Shown here: positions 28,721-40,600 of the stretch, in pieces
How positions within the stretch are numbered: position 1 is the first letter of the stretch
How the letters are laid out: each line of letters opens with the position of its first letter
NCBI RefSeq assembly: GCF_014805625.2
Contig: NW_023998458.1
Span: 697,462 to 761,461, forward strand
Direction of reading: 5' to 3'
From: Glossina fuscipes
Lineage: Eukaryota > Arthropoda > Insecta > Diptera > Glossinidae
DNA length: 64,000 nt
Translations under genes and position numbers: made by a program
The notes under the pieces: model-generated
What the model saw: the letters and a program-made list of their open reading frames with translations, nothing else
Database searches by the model: none
Told to the model about the DNA's origin: nothing

Positions 28721-28935
28721 TATAAAAATATATATATAAAAGAAATTGTTATTCTTTTTAATGTTTTCCTGATTGTTTCCGATTCTTCTCCCTTCCGTCT
28801 AGATGTATGTATAGTGTTGTGGAAAATACGCTAACTAAACTTATTTAATTTCACAAATTAAAATTAGACCGCCATAATTTTTAAACAAAGCTCTCGCCAA
28901 ATTCCCTGTTAAAAGGCAAAGCACAGAGTTGCTTG
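28721..28935 (+). repeat. Repeat copy A, inverted match to 47.98-48.79 kb
   Basis: From the right edge of the mariner the sequence AAAGAAATTGTTATTC, GTTTCCTGATTGTTTC, TAGATGTATGTATAGTGTTG, GACCGCCATAATTTTTAAAC and CAAATTCCCTGTTAAAAGGC matches the reverse complement of 48.79-47.98 kb block by block. Probably a dispersed element into which the mariner inserted. Confidence 0.75.
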
Positions 28936-29488
28936 TAATGAATAAAAAAAAAGTCACAAAATTGCAACTCTGTTAAATGGTTAAATGCCCAAATAGCAAT
29001 TTAACAGACTGAACAAAGGGACACATCTGCTAAAATGCAAAGCCGTCGGTAAAACTAAGGGACACATCTGTTAAATAGCTCATTGTCGACAGGGTCAGTT
29101 AGAATATGTAAAATAATTATTGACGTATTGATTTATTTATTGATTGATTCATCTGCAGTTGGAGGAAATCGAACGCCTTTTCAACTCCTCAATAAGCAAA
29201 GATTTCATTTTCTTTTTTATGTTTTTTATATTTATATCTCTTGAAGGCAAGAGAAGAAAGATGTTTTGAACTGCCTTTATAGATAACAAAAGCTATAAAT
29301 ACGAATTTGTATCTGTACAAAAACAAAACGGAACTAAAGAGATACCGCCTCGATGTGCGTTTTAAGTAAAAAGTTTTCATCGTTTTGATTATTTACACCG
29401 ACAATTATTCAGGTCTGAAACAGGAGATTGCTCCAATATTAAGAAAGTCCGGGTAAGTGATAAAACTTAATTTGTTCCTGATTGTAAA
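28936..29488. other. Spacer before the three-exon gene
   Basis: Contains the short repeat AAGGGACACATCTG twice (29016 and 29061). Presumably includes the promoter of the 29.5-kb gene; no clear TATA or initiator was identified. Confidence 0.5.
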
Positions 29489-30015
29489 ATGGTTACTTTC
29501 AAAACTATTCCCAGCGCTATGATAGATACGAATAACTTGTTTGAAGAGTATGGTCTTATAGAAGCAACCGTCAGTAAGGAGCATTTAGTTTCATCAAAAA
29601 ATATTGAGGAGTTATCGACAGAAGATGCCATCGAATGTGGAGCAGAAGTTGAAGTCTCTGATGCCGCTGCAGGGCTTGTTAATGTAAGGCGTTTAGAAGC
29701 GAAATCTTCGAATGCTGAGAATACTGAACTTCCATGTTTCTATTAGTTTATTTGCAGACCTGAAGAGTTGCTTTCCTTGCGGAAATCGATTGAAACAAAA
29801 AACTATATCATCGAAAATATGGAACACATCTATACGCCTGTGGTACATTCAATTGTCCATATTTTTTTGCTTATTGTTTATTCATTTGTTATATTTAGAA
29901 ATATGTGGAGTTGCCTTCAGAGGAGCACGCGGGCTATGAAAAGTTTCTTGCCAAGCTTCACCAGATTTCCGGTATAGAAGAGATTTATGACAATTTGTTG
30001 GATACAAGAGATTAA
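29489..30015 (+). CDS. Unrecognised 135-residue protein, three exons
   Basis: Exons 29489-29683, 29747-29842 and 29899-30015 join with all introns in phase 0; introns are 63 and 56 bp with GTAAGG/ATTAG and GTACAT/TTTAG borders. The product begins MVTFKTIPSAMIDTNNLF, is acidic, is probably helical in its second half (SLRKSIETKNYIIENMEHIY) and ends IYDNLLDTRD. An AATAAA overlaps the stop. No domain is recognised. Three short exons with consistent phase and tiny introns favour a real gene. It may belong with the coiled-coil exon at 30.5 kb, but no good donor links them. Confidence 0.6.
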
Positions 30016-30508
30016 TAAATTTAACATAACAAACTAATATGAAAGAAAACAATTATATTATTTTCATTTCATTTTCATATTTGCAACATCGCTAAGATAT
30101 CTGCTTTAAAATAGCTTAATCCTTACAAGATGGTTCGATTAAGGCTAATATTGACGTTGATCGGCAGAAAACTTGGCTTTATTCTCATTTTCATTTAGGC
30201 CGTATGTATTATAAAAACACTCATCAGAGTTATCCTTTCATCTGAAATTCACTGATTAATGATATTAGAGAAAAAAGCCTTAAGAGTCTTCATAGTGTTT
30301 CACTTTATTTCGCTTATTTTATATACAGTTTTTCTAAAAAATAAAAAAATAATAAAAAAACAAAAAAACTTAATTTATGTTTACATATAAACATCGGCGC
30401 AGGCCGTGTAAATGAGTAAATTTCTTTAGCGATCAAGTATTTCAAAGAGCTTAATATACATATACATATTTTTATATACATATTTTAAATTTCCAATGAA
30501 CTAAAAAG

Positions 30509-30734
30509 GCTCTTGCAACAAGCTAATAAGGTGAGTAGTCACATGAGCCATGGACACAAAGTAATGCAAACGGAGTTGAATGACGTACAAGCGGATTGTG
30601 ATGATGCCATGAAGCGAATGAGGGATCATCAAACTGAAATGATGGATTTTATTATAGAAGAAAGGAAGCGTCAGCTGCAAAAAGATCCCGTTACAGATAT
30701 TCGAAAACTGAAATCTCATCGACTGAATATATAA
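30509..30734 (+). CDS. Coiled-coil C-terminal exon, unrecognised
   Basis: The open frame reads LLQQANKVSSHMSHGHK and a charged helical stretch (DCDDAMKRMRDHQTEMMDF, IIEERKRQLQKD) to a stop at 30734, with AATAAA-type signals just beyond. No ATG opens the frame at its 5' end; an AAAAAG acceptor at 30508 would make it a last exon, although ATG codons lie inside. It lies 490 bp downstream of the three-exon gene on the same strand. Confidence 0.45.
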
Positions 30735-30981
30735 ATAAATATAATAATAATAATATATAAATAAATATATAAAAACTTAAATGTTTTTTTTTAGTATTTA
30801 ATTAGTTATGAATGTGCGTTCCCGTGTGTACTCAAGTGATTGTTCGAATTAAAAACTCTTTTGTATGGAATTTGTATTTTCTCAATTATATTGAATTTGT
30901 ATACGGAAATTATTGAGTACGAATGAATATACACATTAATCTCGCATCGAAGAGGCTTTTTTACAAGGGCCTGTTGAATGA

Positions 30982-31009
30982 TTGAGAACGAATATACGCT
31001 TATTCTCAA
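30982..31009 (+). repeat. Short palindromic repeat, site 1
   Basis: TTGAGAA and TTCTCAA arms enclose CGAATATACGCTTA. The same arrangement occurs three times near 54.0 kb. Confidence 0.5.
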
Positions 31010-31099
31010 AGCGGCACAATACATGCAAGTGCATGCAATTGGAAACAACCGTTTATGCCATCTGTTTATTGAAGACACAAGCAACTAAAATGCCTTGAG

Positions 31100-31330
31100 G
31101 ATGCATGCATAGCTTTGCTTTTGTTTTTGCTTGTCTTTGCATTGCGTTTGTTTCAATGTCTGCCCTTGATATGTAACGTAAATCTCTCATGCATCAAAAT
31201 ATTCTACAATATGTCTTTGCTATATTTTTAATTCGCCTCTAACGGCTACTTTGATTTCGCGATAGTCTTTTATTGTGAATAAGAGAATTTTTTGCCTCGT
31301 GCACTACTTATGCAAAGGAACATTGCTCAT
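31100..31330 (+). repeat. Direct repeat, copy 1
   Basis: GGATGCATGCATAGCTTTGC, AAAATATTCTACAATATGTC, TTTGCTATATTTTTAATTCG, AAGAGAATTTTTTGCC and TTATGCAAA recur in order about 700 bp downstream. Confidence 0.6.
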
Positions 31331-31802
31331 AAAAGAGAGCAATTTATGTCATCGCTATCAAAACTTGTTTTATCTCGAAAATTTTCTAATCACTATAACA
31401 TTTTCTTTTTCCGCTTAACTAATTTTAGCACTTTTACATCGTTTCTATATTTGGTATATAAATTGTTTTCTAAACTTATTCAATTTATCCCTAATTATCG
31501 TCTGAACAGCAGAACTTCTTTGCCGCGACTAGACAGCACAACATGCGCTCGTGTTTTTTTTAAAAGCCTATAATATACTTGCATAATTTTGTTTAAATTT
31601 CACTACATTGTTTTTGCACCGAAAAGCTACGCTTTAAAACATGCGTTTATTAGAAATCAATTATTCGCAGGCCTTGAGTTAATACTACTACGCCATAAAC
31701 TAGCTATTCAAACGATCTTATATTCTTTATATAAACTATTGTTCTTCGCCTTCGTCCAAATAGAAACGTTTCTTTGCTGTGAGTAAATATCAATCACCCA
31801 TT

Positions 31803-32005
31803 AAGGATACATGCATAGTTATGCTTCTGTTTTTGATTGCCTTTCTTTTGCTTTTGCTTCAAAGTCTGTTGCTCATGCAATAAAATATTCTACAATATGT
31901 CTTTGCTATATTTTTGTTTTCGCCTTTTACTGTTACTTTTATTTTTTTTTTTTGCGATTAAGAGAATTTTTTGTCGCATGCGCTAATTATGCAAACGAAG
32001 ATTAT
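31803..32005 (+). repeat. Direct repeat, copy 2
   Basis: Matches the 31.1-kb copy: GGATACATGCATAGTTATGC, AAAATATTCTACAATATGTC, then TTTGCTATATTTTTGTTTTC, AAGAGAATTTTTTGTCGCAT and TTATGCAAACGAAG. The long plus-strand ORF crossing it is therefore repeat sequence. Confidence 0.6.
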
Positions 32006-34536
32006 AAGTACACTCATACATTTTACATTCTTCATCGAGATTTTTTTTACAAATATGTTACTAAGTGTTCCATCTTAGGTTCACCGAGGTCTTACCCATC
32101 TTCTTTTCCTTTTTTGCCTCATGCTGCGATGGTATTTCAATATAAGAATACTTTATATATTATGCTTATTCAAATTTGCAATAATAACATCATTAGGATA
32201 TTGGATTGGTTTTATTTGTTGTGTAATATATTTGCTCATCTATTATGGGTACAAACACCAAATAAACAGTAACTTTTTTTTTATTTTTTACAATTAACAA
32301 TTTCTATATAATTCGTTGATTAACGTATATCTATGTATATATATATATATACCGTTCGTCCGAGTGAAAGTTCTATTTAACTTTAGCTATAAGTAAATTA
32401 ACAAATTTTAATTGAGTACATTGACTGAATTTCAACTCTTTTGGAGTTATGTTCAGCATTAATGGTGTTATTAGCCGATGTTTTTAATGTTAATTATTCT
32501 AAAACCTACTAAACCTATACATACATACATTCATTTTACTCAATCAAAAATATATTTGAGAAACTAGCTAAAGGCATCTCTTCTCCCCTGTTAGGCTGAT
32601 TATTTATTCCCGATATTACTAACAAGATCCGATAATCATCTGTAAATCTAATAATGTTTTATTTGTAAGCCCATTTTATAACGAGAGCGCGTACAATTCC
32701 TTTAAAAACATCGCACAATCAATTTAAAAAAATCGAAAAAAATTTTGGAAAAAATTCCAGAAAATTTGACCAAAAAAGCAAGAAGTGTATCTGTTTTCAT
32801 TTTGTCTATAATATTAGAAGATGATCTGGCAATGTGTCCCTCGCTCTAATCTCTGCTGTTTAAAAAATTTAGATTAATCTCAAAAGAAAAAAAAAATGAA
32901 AGGGAAGTTCGACGAAGGGGGTATGTCTGCTCAATAACACACACATCGACTAATAGCTAAAAAAGAATTTTAAAAAATCCGAAGAACTGTCAAAAATAAG
33001 AAAACTGATAGCAGGAATTTGTAAAAAATATTTACTGTGGATTGTTTTCATTACGTATTTAACGCTGAAGAAGGAAAAATAATAGTAGATAGTCAAGATT
33101 TGTTTTCATGTATGTACAGTTTTTTCTTCCGAGTGTTCACATCAGCCCTTTGAAAATTAGAATATCTTAACTATTATTTTAAACAATCATTATTAAAATA
33201 AAATACTCTTTATTTAAAATGATATTTAAAATATTAATAATTTGTTTTTTTTTTTTTTTCGTTTAGAAAACACTCTTAAATTCTTCTTTTGCAATGCATG
33301 TATGTATATATATATATATATATCTTCTTCGAATAGATTTAATATTATTTGAAAAAAATTCCCTAAACTTGCATTTTTATTAATAAACATTTAAATATTT
33401 TTGTATTAATTTATATTTTTTATAAAGCTTGCAAATCACTAACTGCAGCAATAAAAACAAACTTTATTTCTGGATAAACTGCCAATAGAAAAATACTCAA
33501 TACCTCAAAGCTGTAGTAGCTTGTCATCGACATTATGAGCGAAAAATATAATTGATTTTCGGGGATAACGCCTTCAAGACGGGTGCCCCCAAGAATTTCT
33601 GATTTCTTATACTCATCCTTGCTGTATTTCCTTTTCCTTCTATAAGACCTAAAGAGATTCTATGAATTATAAGCGCATTTTAAGTCGATTTAGTTACGTG
33701 TGTCCGTTCGTCCGGCAAATAGTCTTACAGTTTTCGCGGAAAATTTAAATGGAAAACTGAAATGTCGCGTAAAAGTTCTTAAGTGATTTCAAACCACTAC
33801 AGTAGAATGGGCCACCGTTCAGTCCATTCTTCGTGCTAAAATCTATTCAGGCAATTCTTATGGCCTCAAGAGATTGAATAAAAAATCAAAAATTCGCATA
33901 AAACTCCTTAGTTAATAGTTTCAGCTTCGAGTTACGAAACGACCAGTGGTCACCCGTTTTTTCAACTTTTTTTCTTAAAACTCGCACAACTGCAAAAAAT
34001 TAAATAATAGTGCTTAGATGTCGAAATTGCCATCATTCATAAAACATTAGCTTGGGAATTATGTCAAATACTTAGCAAAGGGTGACCATGACTTCCATCG
34101 ACCATCTGGCCCAATTAAATACAAGAAAACTTATACCCGCCTTGACGTGAATTTCCTACGACTCACTTCTGCTAACTTGCGCATCACATTTGACTATCAC
34201 ATTTGGATAAAGAGGTCTATTCTTACACTTAATAAACGTCGCGAATCTCAGCGTACACATCTGAATAGAACCTTAATTATATGTATTGGCGAACTCTTCC
34301 TTATCGAATTTGCATAATTGATTAATTTGTGTGTATAGAGTGCAAAATTTTCCTGTGGCCGCAAACAGCACAAAGGATTTACTTTTTCTCTTTAACTAAC
34401 TTGTAACGTACAAAATATATATGTGACCGTGCAGCGATTAAATTCTCAAGCAAATTTTAAAGCTTATAAGACTATAAGATAAATATAAAGTACTTTTAGT
34501 ATTTGAGTATTTTTGGTTTCCGAGTTATATTAAGAT

Positions 34537-34665
34537 TTACAAAGCAATTAGTTTAGTGTTACATTTGTGCTCTCTCCACATTTCTTCCAGTTGCATTTTA
34601 TTACCCTGATGGCGTTCGGGTGGTGAAGATTCCGCCGAAGAAGACGTAGGCGATAAAACATTACC
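34537..34665 (-). CDS. INPP5F: INPP5F exon 13 (stop codon)
   Basis: Acceptor ATCGCAG. 42 codons plus TAA, ending MQLEEMWREHKCNTKLIAL. This matches the conserved INPP5F C-terminus (ELKKMFIQCQTRIIQI in human), which fixes the end of the gene. Confidence 0.88.
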   Translation of the reverse strand, partial: GNVLSPTSSSAESSPPERHQGNKMQLEEMWREHKCNTKLIAL

Positions 34666-37600
34666 CTGCGATGATGCATAATAAACATTACATTAGTATA
34701 TATATATTAATATTAAATGAGGATAATGAAGAATAAATCTTAAATACCTTTGACGCGATTTTTCTTGGATCCAAATTCATGCCAATATTTTGTACACCTT
34801 TGGCAATTTTTGTTAAAGGACTAGTCATCGATTTCAATTGACGCAATTTACCCGCTTCCATAGTTAATCTTAAATCTTTAGGTGATGATGATCTGATTTT
34901 TGAAATTTTTTTTTTTAAATAAATTTTTGTAAATTGTTTTTAGCATGAATTTGTTTTTAGAAAAGTTTATTAATTCATTCATAAATTATATTTATTATAT
35001 AATGAAATGTTTACAGGAATTTTTTTGGGACAATGTAAAGCTTAAATGAATTATAAAAATAATTGATAAAATTAAATAAAGATAAAATTATTATTACATG
35101 TAAAAAAATTATGAATCGTGATGCATCGTATTCAACGTATTTATTTTGTGACGACAAGAATAAATTACATGATGATAAACGAAAAAAAAGAAAAGAAAAA
35201 AGGAAGACGAGCCTAACGGATACATTTGACAATGAAACAGCGCTCATAAAATGAGAATGAAATTCTCCACTATATGCGCTATGTTGACAGCCAAAACACA
35301 TATTTACGTATCACAAGTGAAATACCGACCTTGAATGTTCGTTAGAACTGTGGTCTGCGTTGGCATTACTGCTAGAGATAAAATTCTCTATATTACCCGT
35401 ATCATCTTGTATACATATTTGAGGATTCGGTGTTATAGGTCGAATGGGAGCAGCATTTTCCAACAGACCCGTAGGTAATGTAACATGAGTCGCTACAGAA
35501 GAAATTGATAATGATAGAACATCCTCAACGTGTTTGACACCACTATCTTTATCCATTAATGGACCGATATCACCAGAAGATGGCTCGGACACTTGATTTT
35601 CCCCAGACGCTTTACCCATAACAATTCCAACCGAAGGCAAAAAGTTATTCTCTTCGTTAAAATTGGCCTTTTCGGCCGCACTTATAACTAATTCTGTGTC
35701 CGAATCCAATTCCGGCTCATAGAGACTGCTATCATTTTCTTCAGAATCCGAACCACTTGTTGAATTTAATGCTTTACCCAGCATAAATACAGGTTTCTCG
35801 GTAGCCTCTACGCATTTATCGATTCGTGTTTGTATTTTAACGACTTCATGGGATGGTTTCTTATTCTTATGCGGATTTAAGGAATGACCCAATTTAGAAA
35901 ATTGACCGGCCACATTGGAGAATGCCTTCGAGCTAATTTGTACTAATTGAGATTCAGAAAGATTACGTGGCATTCCCTAAAATGATAACAATAATGATTA
36001 ATACGTTCTATCAACTCTCCAGCATCCAGGTTGTTACCTTAGGTACTTCTAGCAAAGGAATTTTACTTTTACGCCTTGGCAAAACACCACCGGTACTAAA
36101 CTTCACATCCATATATCCGGCCGTTTCTAAAGAAATGCGGAACATTTCCACTATCGAATGAAAAGATTCTAGAAACAAAACGTAGACAGGGAACAACATT
36201 AGAAAGAGTTTTTGTTCAGCTTCAAGTTTAATTTTTTAACATCCGTAGCTAATTTGTTTGTGTAGGGTGATAATATATCGAGCGAAGATTCCTGCCTCTG
36301 TGTATGTATCGTATATAGCTCGTATTGTGTAAAAAATTACAATTTTATAATTTTTCCTTTTTGAATGGACTTGTAGGTGATTGTGTTCGGGCTTCACAAA
36401 ATTCGCTATGAAATTTTTATATTTTTTAGTTGATTTGAAGCAAACTGTGAAAATTATTGAAAATAATGACATTTTAATTATTTGTGTTTAAGAGACGTTC
36501 AATATGCACCCGTAAAGACACTAAGTGTTTGGTTTGATATATTCGCACACCACATACGCAGACGTTACACACCTGAACCTTGATATTTTATTATTTAACT
36601 TCAAGCACACACTTGGTCGAAAATGCTGAATGTTCAGCTTAGGCATTTCGTAATTTTTTTTTTTTTCTTAATTCTGTCATTTTTGTGATTTTATTTTATG
36701 TTCGAGCAGCTTTTATCCAAATCTGCAAATTATAATAAATTTCCGGTCCAAGCATAAACCACTTTCTCTTGGCTTTCGTCCATTTCTCCATATATATTTT
36801 GAGAAGCAGAGCAATTCGTGGTCTCTTTTCTATTCTCGGGCTACGTGATTTTTTTTTTTCATCGGGTTATAATTTCAGGATTGATTATAGCATTCTCACT
36901 AAGAAGTAACTTTAAGGTTATTTCTTAAACTTAATATTACTTAGCCATTGTTAAAATAGGACCTGTATATCTCATATGACTGCACAAATTTTAGTTAACT
37001 TGGTCAACCTAGCCAAAGATCGTAACCAATATTTTAACGAAAGAAAAATGAGATCAAGCGATTCCATTACTCATGATTATTGAGTATATTATAAGCGATG
37101 CGTATTTTAAGGTGTCAGAAATGTTTGAGAAATTTATTAACACTTCATGGGATTATACAAGAAATCGAAGCATGAAATAAATTCAATTTAACTCGTACTT
37201 ACCGGCAATTTCTTCTGATGTCTTGATAATATATGCCATATTATTAAAGAATCGAATGTTGGCCGATCTGAACATATGAAAGTAACCTTCGGCATTATCG
37301 ATTTTATAATTAATCCTTAAGCATAAAATACCGGGTGTTGAGCTTTGAAATATNNNNNNNNNNNNNNNNNNNNNNNNNNNNNNNNNNNNNNNNNNNNNNN
37401 NNNNNNNNNNNNNNNNNNNNNNNNNNNNNNNNNNNNNNNNNNNNNNNNNNNNNTTTACCCAGGATTGGCATCGATTAGACCCCAAGCTCCTACCGGGTAT
37501 TGGGCGGAGCCCAGTAGCAATCTACGGCAATCTTCCACAAGTGACTTTGCATGTTCGACTCCTTCCAAGGCATCGTGTTCGTCGGGGGCCGCTTGGCCCC

Positions 37601-40600
37601 CTAAGGCGTTTAAAGATTCCGCCGATACTTGATTGCCTAACATTAAATCTATCGTCGCCTGACGATAGCTATCCTTAAAGCGGGCCAAATAATACCTACA
37701 AATATATAGAAAGAAAAGTAAAAACATTATATTGTAATGATTGTGCGTATTGTTAAGAAAAATAAAATCGACATGCATTTCTTAAAAAAATTTAACAATA
37801 AAATCAACTCAAATATGTGCAACGATACCTTTTGTAGTGCGAAAATAATAATAATTGAAACTGAAGATGTTACAACAAATAGTAAGTTTATGGTAGACAG
37901 TCGCTAATCTTTTTAAAATGAAATAAGAATTTTGTGTTGCTGTTATGCGCTTGATGGACAACACCACCTTGTATACAGTAGGTTATCCAATAATTTTATT
38001 TCTGGTCCCAGAACACCAGCGTAAAAGTAACCCCGCGTCGGTGCTGGTACTGAGGGGCACAATATTAATAGTATTGTACTCAAAACTTCATCCTCTTTCA
38101 GTTCGTTGGCATTATTCAGTTGACCTTGCATCAGATCGATAATGCATTGGCGGAATGTATCGGTGAAATTTTGTATGAAAAAACTACGAAGAGGTGAAAA
38201 TAACACCAAAGAAGAAAGAACAAACAAAACATGGTAAGAATTAGAATTAAAAGAGTGCAACAACAACACAAACACAATACACATTATTTTAGTAAGTGTT
38301 AGAGAAGTTGAACAAACATAACACGTACAAGAAAAATGAAAAAACGCCTTTTCCCAAAGCATATGTTAATCTTTACCGGGAACAAAGAGTAACTCTAACG
38401 TTTAATTATGAAAAATAGTGCTTTAATGGCGGAAGTCGATAATAAAGTTTGACTTTGATTATTATGTATATAGGCAACCAAGAGCTGTTTACGATAACTT
38501 CTATTGACACAAAAGCAATCCACAATCACTAAGATAAGACGTTCAGACGAAAAGCTTAATGATGATAGATTTTAAAAGTATTTTCAACCTACCGGTTGGC
38601 CGAGTTCATGCCGTCTTTCATCATGCCGCTTATTTTTCGTTCTCCTGTGCGTGTATAGTCCCCCTGGAAATGCAAATTGACTTTGAACGCTCTTCTCCTG
38701 CTCAATTTCAGTTTCGAACTTACTTTTAAGGCGTTTGTTCCAGCGTATTGCCGACTAATAATATCCCCGTTATTGGCCCATAATACCATAAAAGGCGATT
38801 TCAATTGTTCCGGTATGGGTGTGTAAGGAGGCGCCAATCCTAATTTAACCAATTGCGATTCTAAAACCGCTTTACCCAAAGCTGTTTGCACAACGTTTGT
38901 ACGATCTAAGCAATCCATGCAATTGACACGAAAAACTGATCTTTGATTGCAAATAATACCTCGTTGATCGCGCCAATGGAAGCCCATAGCGCCCGCTTCA
39001 TGTGCTAAAGCTTCAACCAATGCCGAAACATTTTCGAAACGCATGCCCCGACTAGAAGTATTGAAATACGAAAATTAATTCATTAACAATAAACAAACTA
39101 TAACGTTACAGTCGCGCCAGCCCGAACTTTAAGTACCCTACCGTCACTAATTCTTCCCGATTATTTTCGTCGCACCTGTTACTATAAAATGGTTAAGTTT
39201 TCATAAGAATCCTTATGGGCCAGCAGATAGCTGCCCAACTTGCGCTATAGAATACTAAAGATTAGATTTAATTGCTATGTAAAGACTTGTGGTTGGCAAA
39301 AAAGCTTAAACGAATGGAGATTCAAAAAATGGACTCATTCTATTCCAAATTTTTACCATTCGCTTAGTATTGCGAAGTATTATTTTTCGTTAATTTTCCT
39401 CGAGAAATATTAAAAGCTGGCACTCTCCTCCCTATAGTAGTAAAAACGATGCGAGTCCATTTTGCGTCCAATAGCATTGGCCCTCGCAACAAAACACGAT
39501 AACCTGCAAACTAAGTTAGCCGGAAATTTGTCAAAAATTGTGAAAGTGAGAAATGCCTGCACAAATAATATACCGTTATACAGGCAAGCAGGCTTGCATC
39601 GATTCAAAGAATAGTTTTTGAATGAATAGATGTAATAAGGAGCGGGTCACTCTGTAACTGGGCATTGCCTATACAGCAATAAATTTAAAACGCTATTATC
39701 GTGAATGGTGCAAGGTATGAGAATTTATTTACAACCTCCAATACTTACCAATAATCATGAAAATCAAATGTAACATACATCAAACGATCGCTGTCATATT
39801 TTAAAACATGTTTAGCATAAGCATCGCCAATCACTTTCTCCTTGCCTCCGTGCTCAACTAAATTAACTATGCATACTCCATCATATGTGTTCAACTCTTT
39901 GATAAAATGCAACTCAAAAGCTTCCTGGGTCTCTTGTTCACCTACGCGACAGACGAAATTGATTCGATTTTTGGATATGCATTCGTTTTCTTTTAAAGCT
40001 ACCTTTATCCAATCTAGGTGGCGGCCTGTACTTATACCCGGGTTGACTCCAATATATCGGTACCGAGCCTCGTACGATACTAAACGATAACTGATGATGA
40101 CGAAATGATAAAATTTGTTCGGTTTCTACATAATTGGCACAATTTCCTTTCTCATCGACGCCACGTCGCTTATACCGTGTTCCTGCACGATGACGTGATC
40201 GCCGTGAAACCAAGGCAAGTGTAAAGTATTCATTACCGATAACACAAGGTTCGACTTGAACGAATCCTTGAATAATAGGCAGTATCCACGTTTTATCCTA
40301 AAGCAACGAAATTTAAAGTAAATTTCATGTAATATCCTATCCGTCTACAACAATTTCCAAAAATAACAATACATATAAACTATATAAACGGAACTCTAAC
40401 TAATGAGAATTTCATTTTGCTTTAGAACTTACATTCAATTGCACAATATCCTTAATCATGTGCATGTTCCAGAAAAATCGTTCATCTGGTGTCTGCTCAT
40501 CCTGGCTACCGTTTGGCAAGTGTCGTTGCAAATTATTAGTAATATCGTGATCAAAACAAAAATAAAAACTATCGGTATCATCGAATATTTTGTGCAATTC

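Larger units (their letters stand above)
30735..34536. other. Intergenic DNA with repeats, downstream of INPP5F
   Basis: Holds the direct repeats (31.1/31.8 kb), the palindromic motif and TA runs (32.34 and 33.3 kb). Near 33.68 kb GTGTCCGTTCGTCCGG resembles the dispersed family in reverse. The INPP5F 3' UTR must start at 34536, going downward. Confidence 0.55.

Noticed and set aside
31811..32272. 153-codon plus-strand ORF
   Set aside because: Phe/Tyr/Ser-rich low complexity, and it runs through the direct repeat; no start or splice context.
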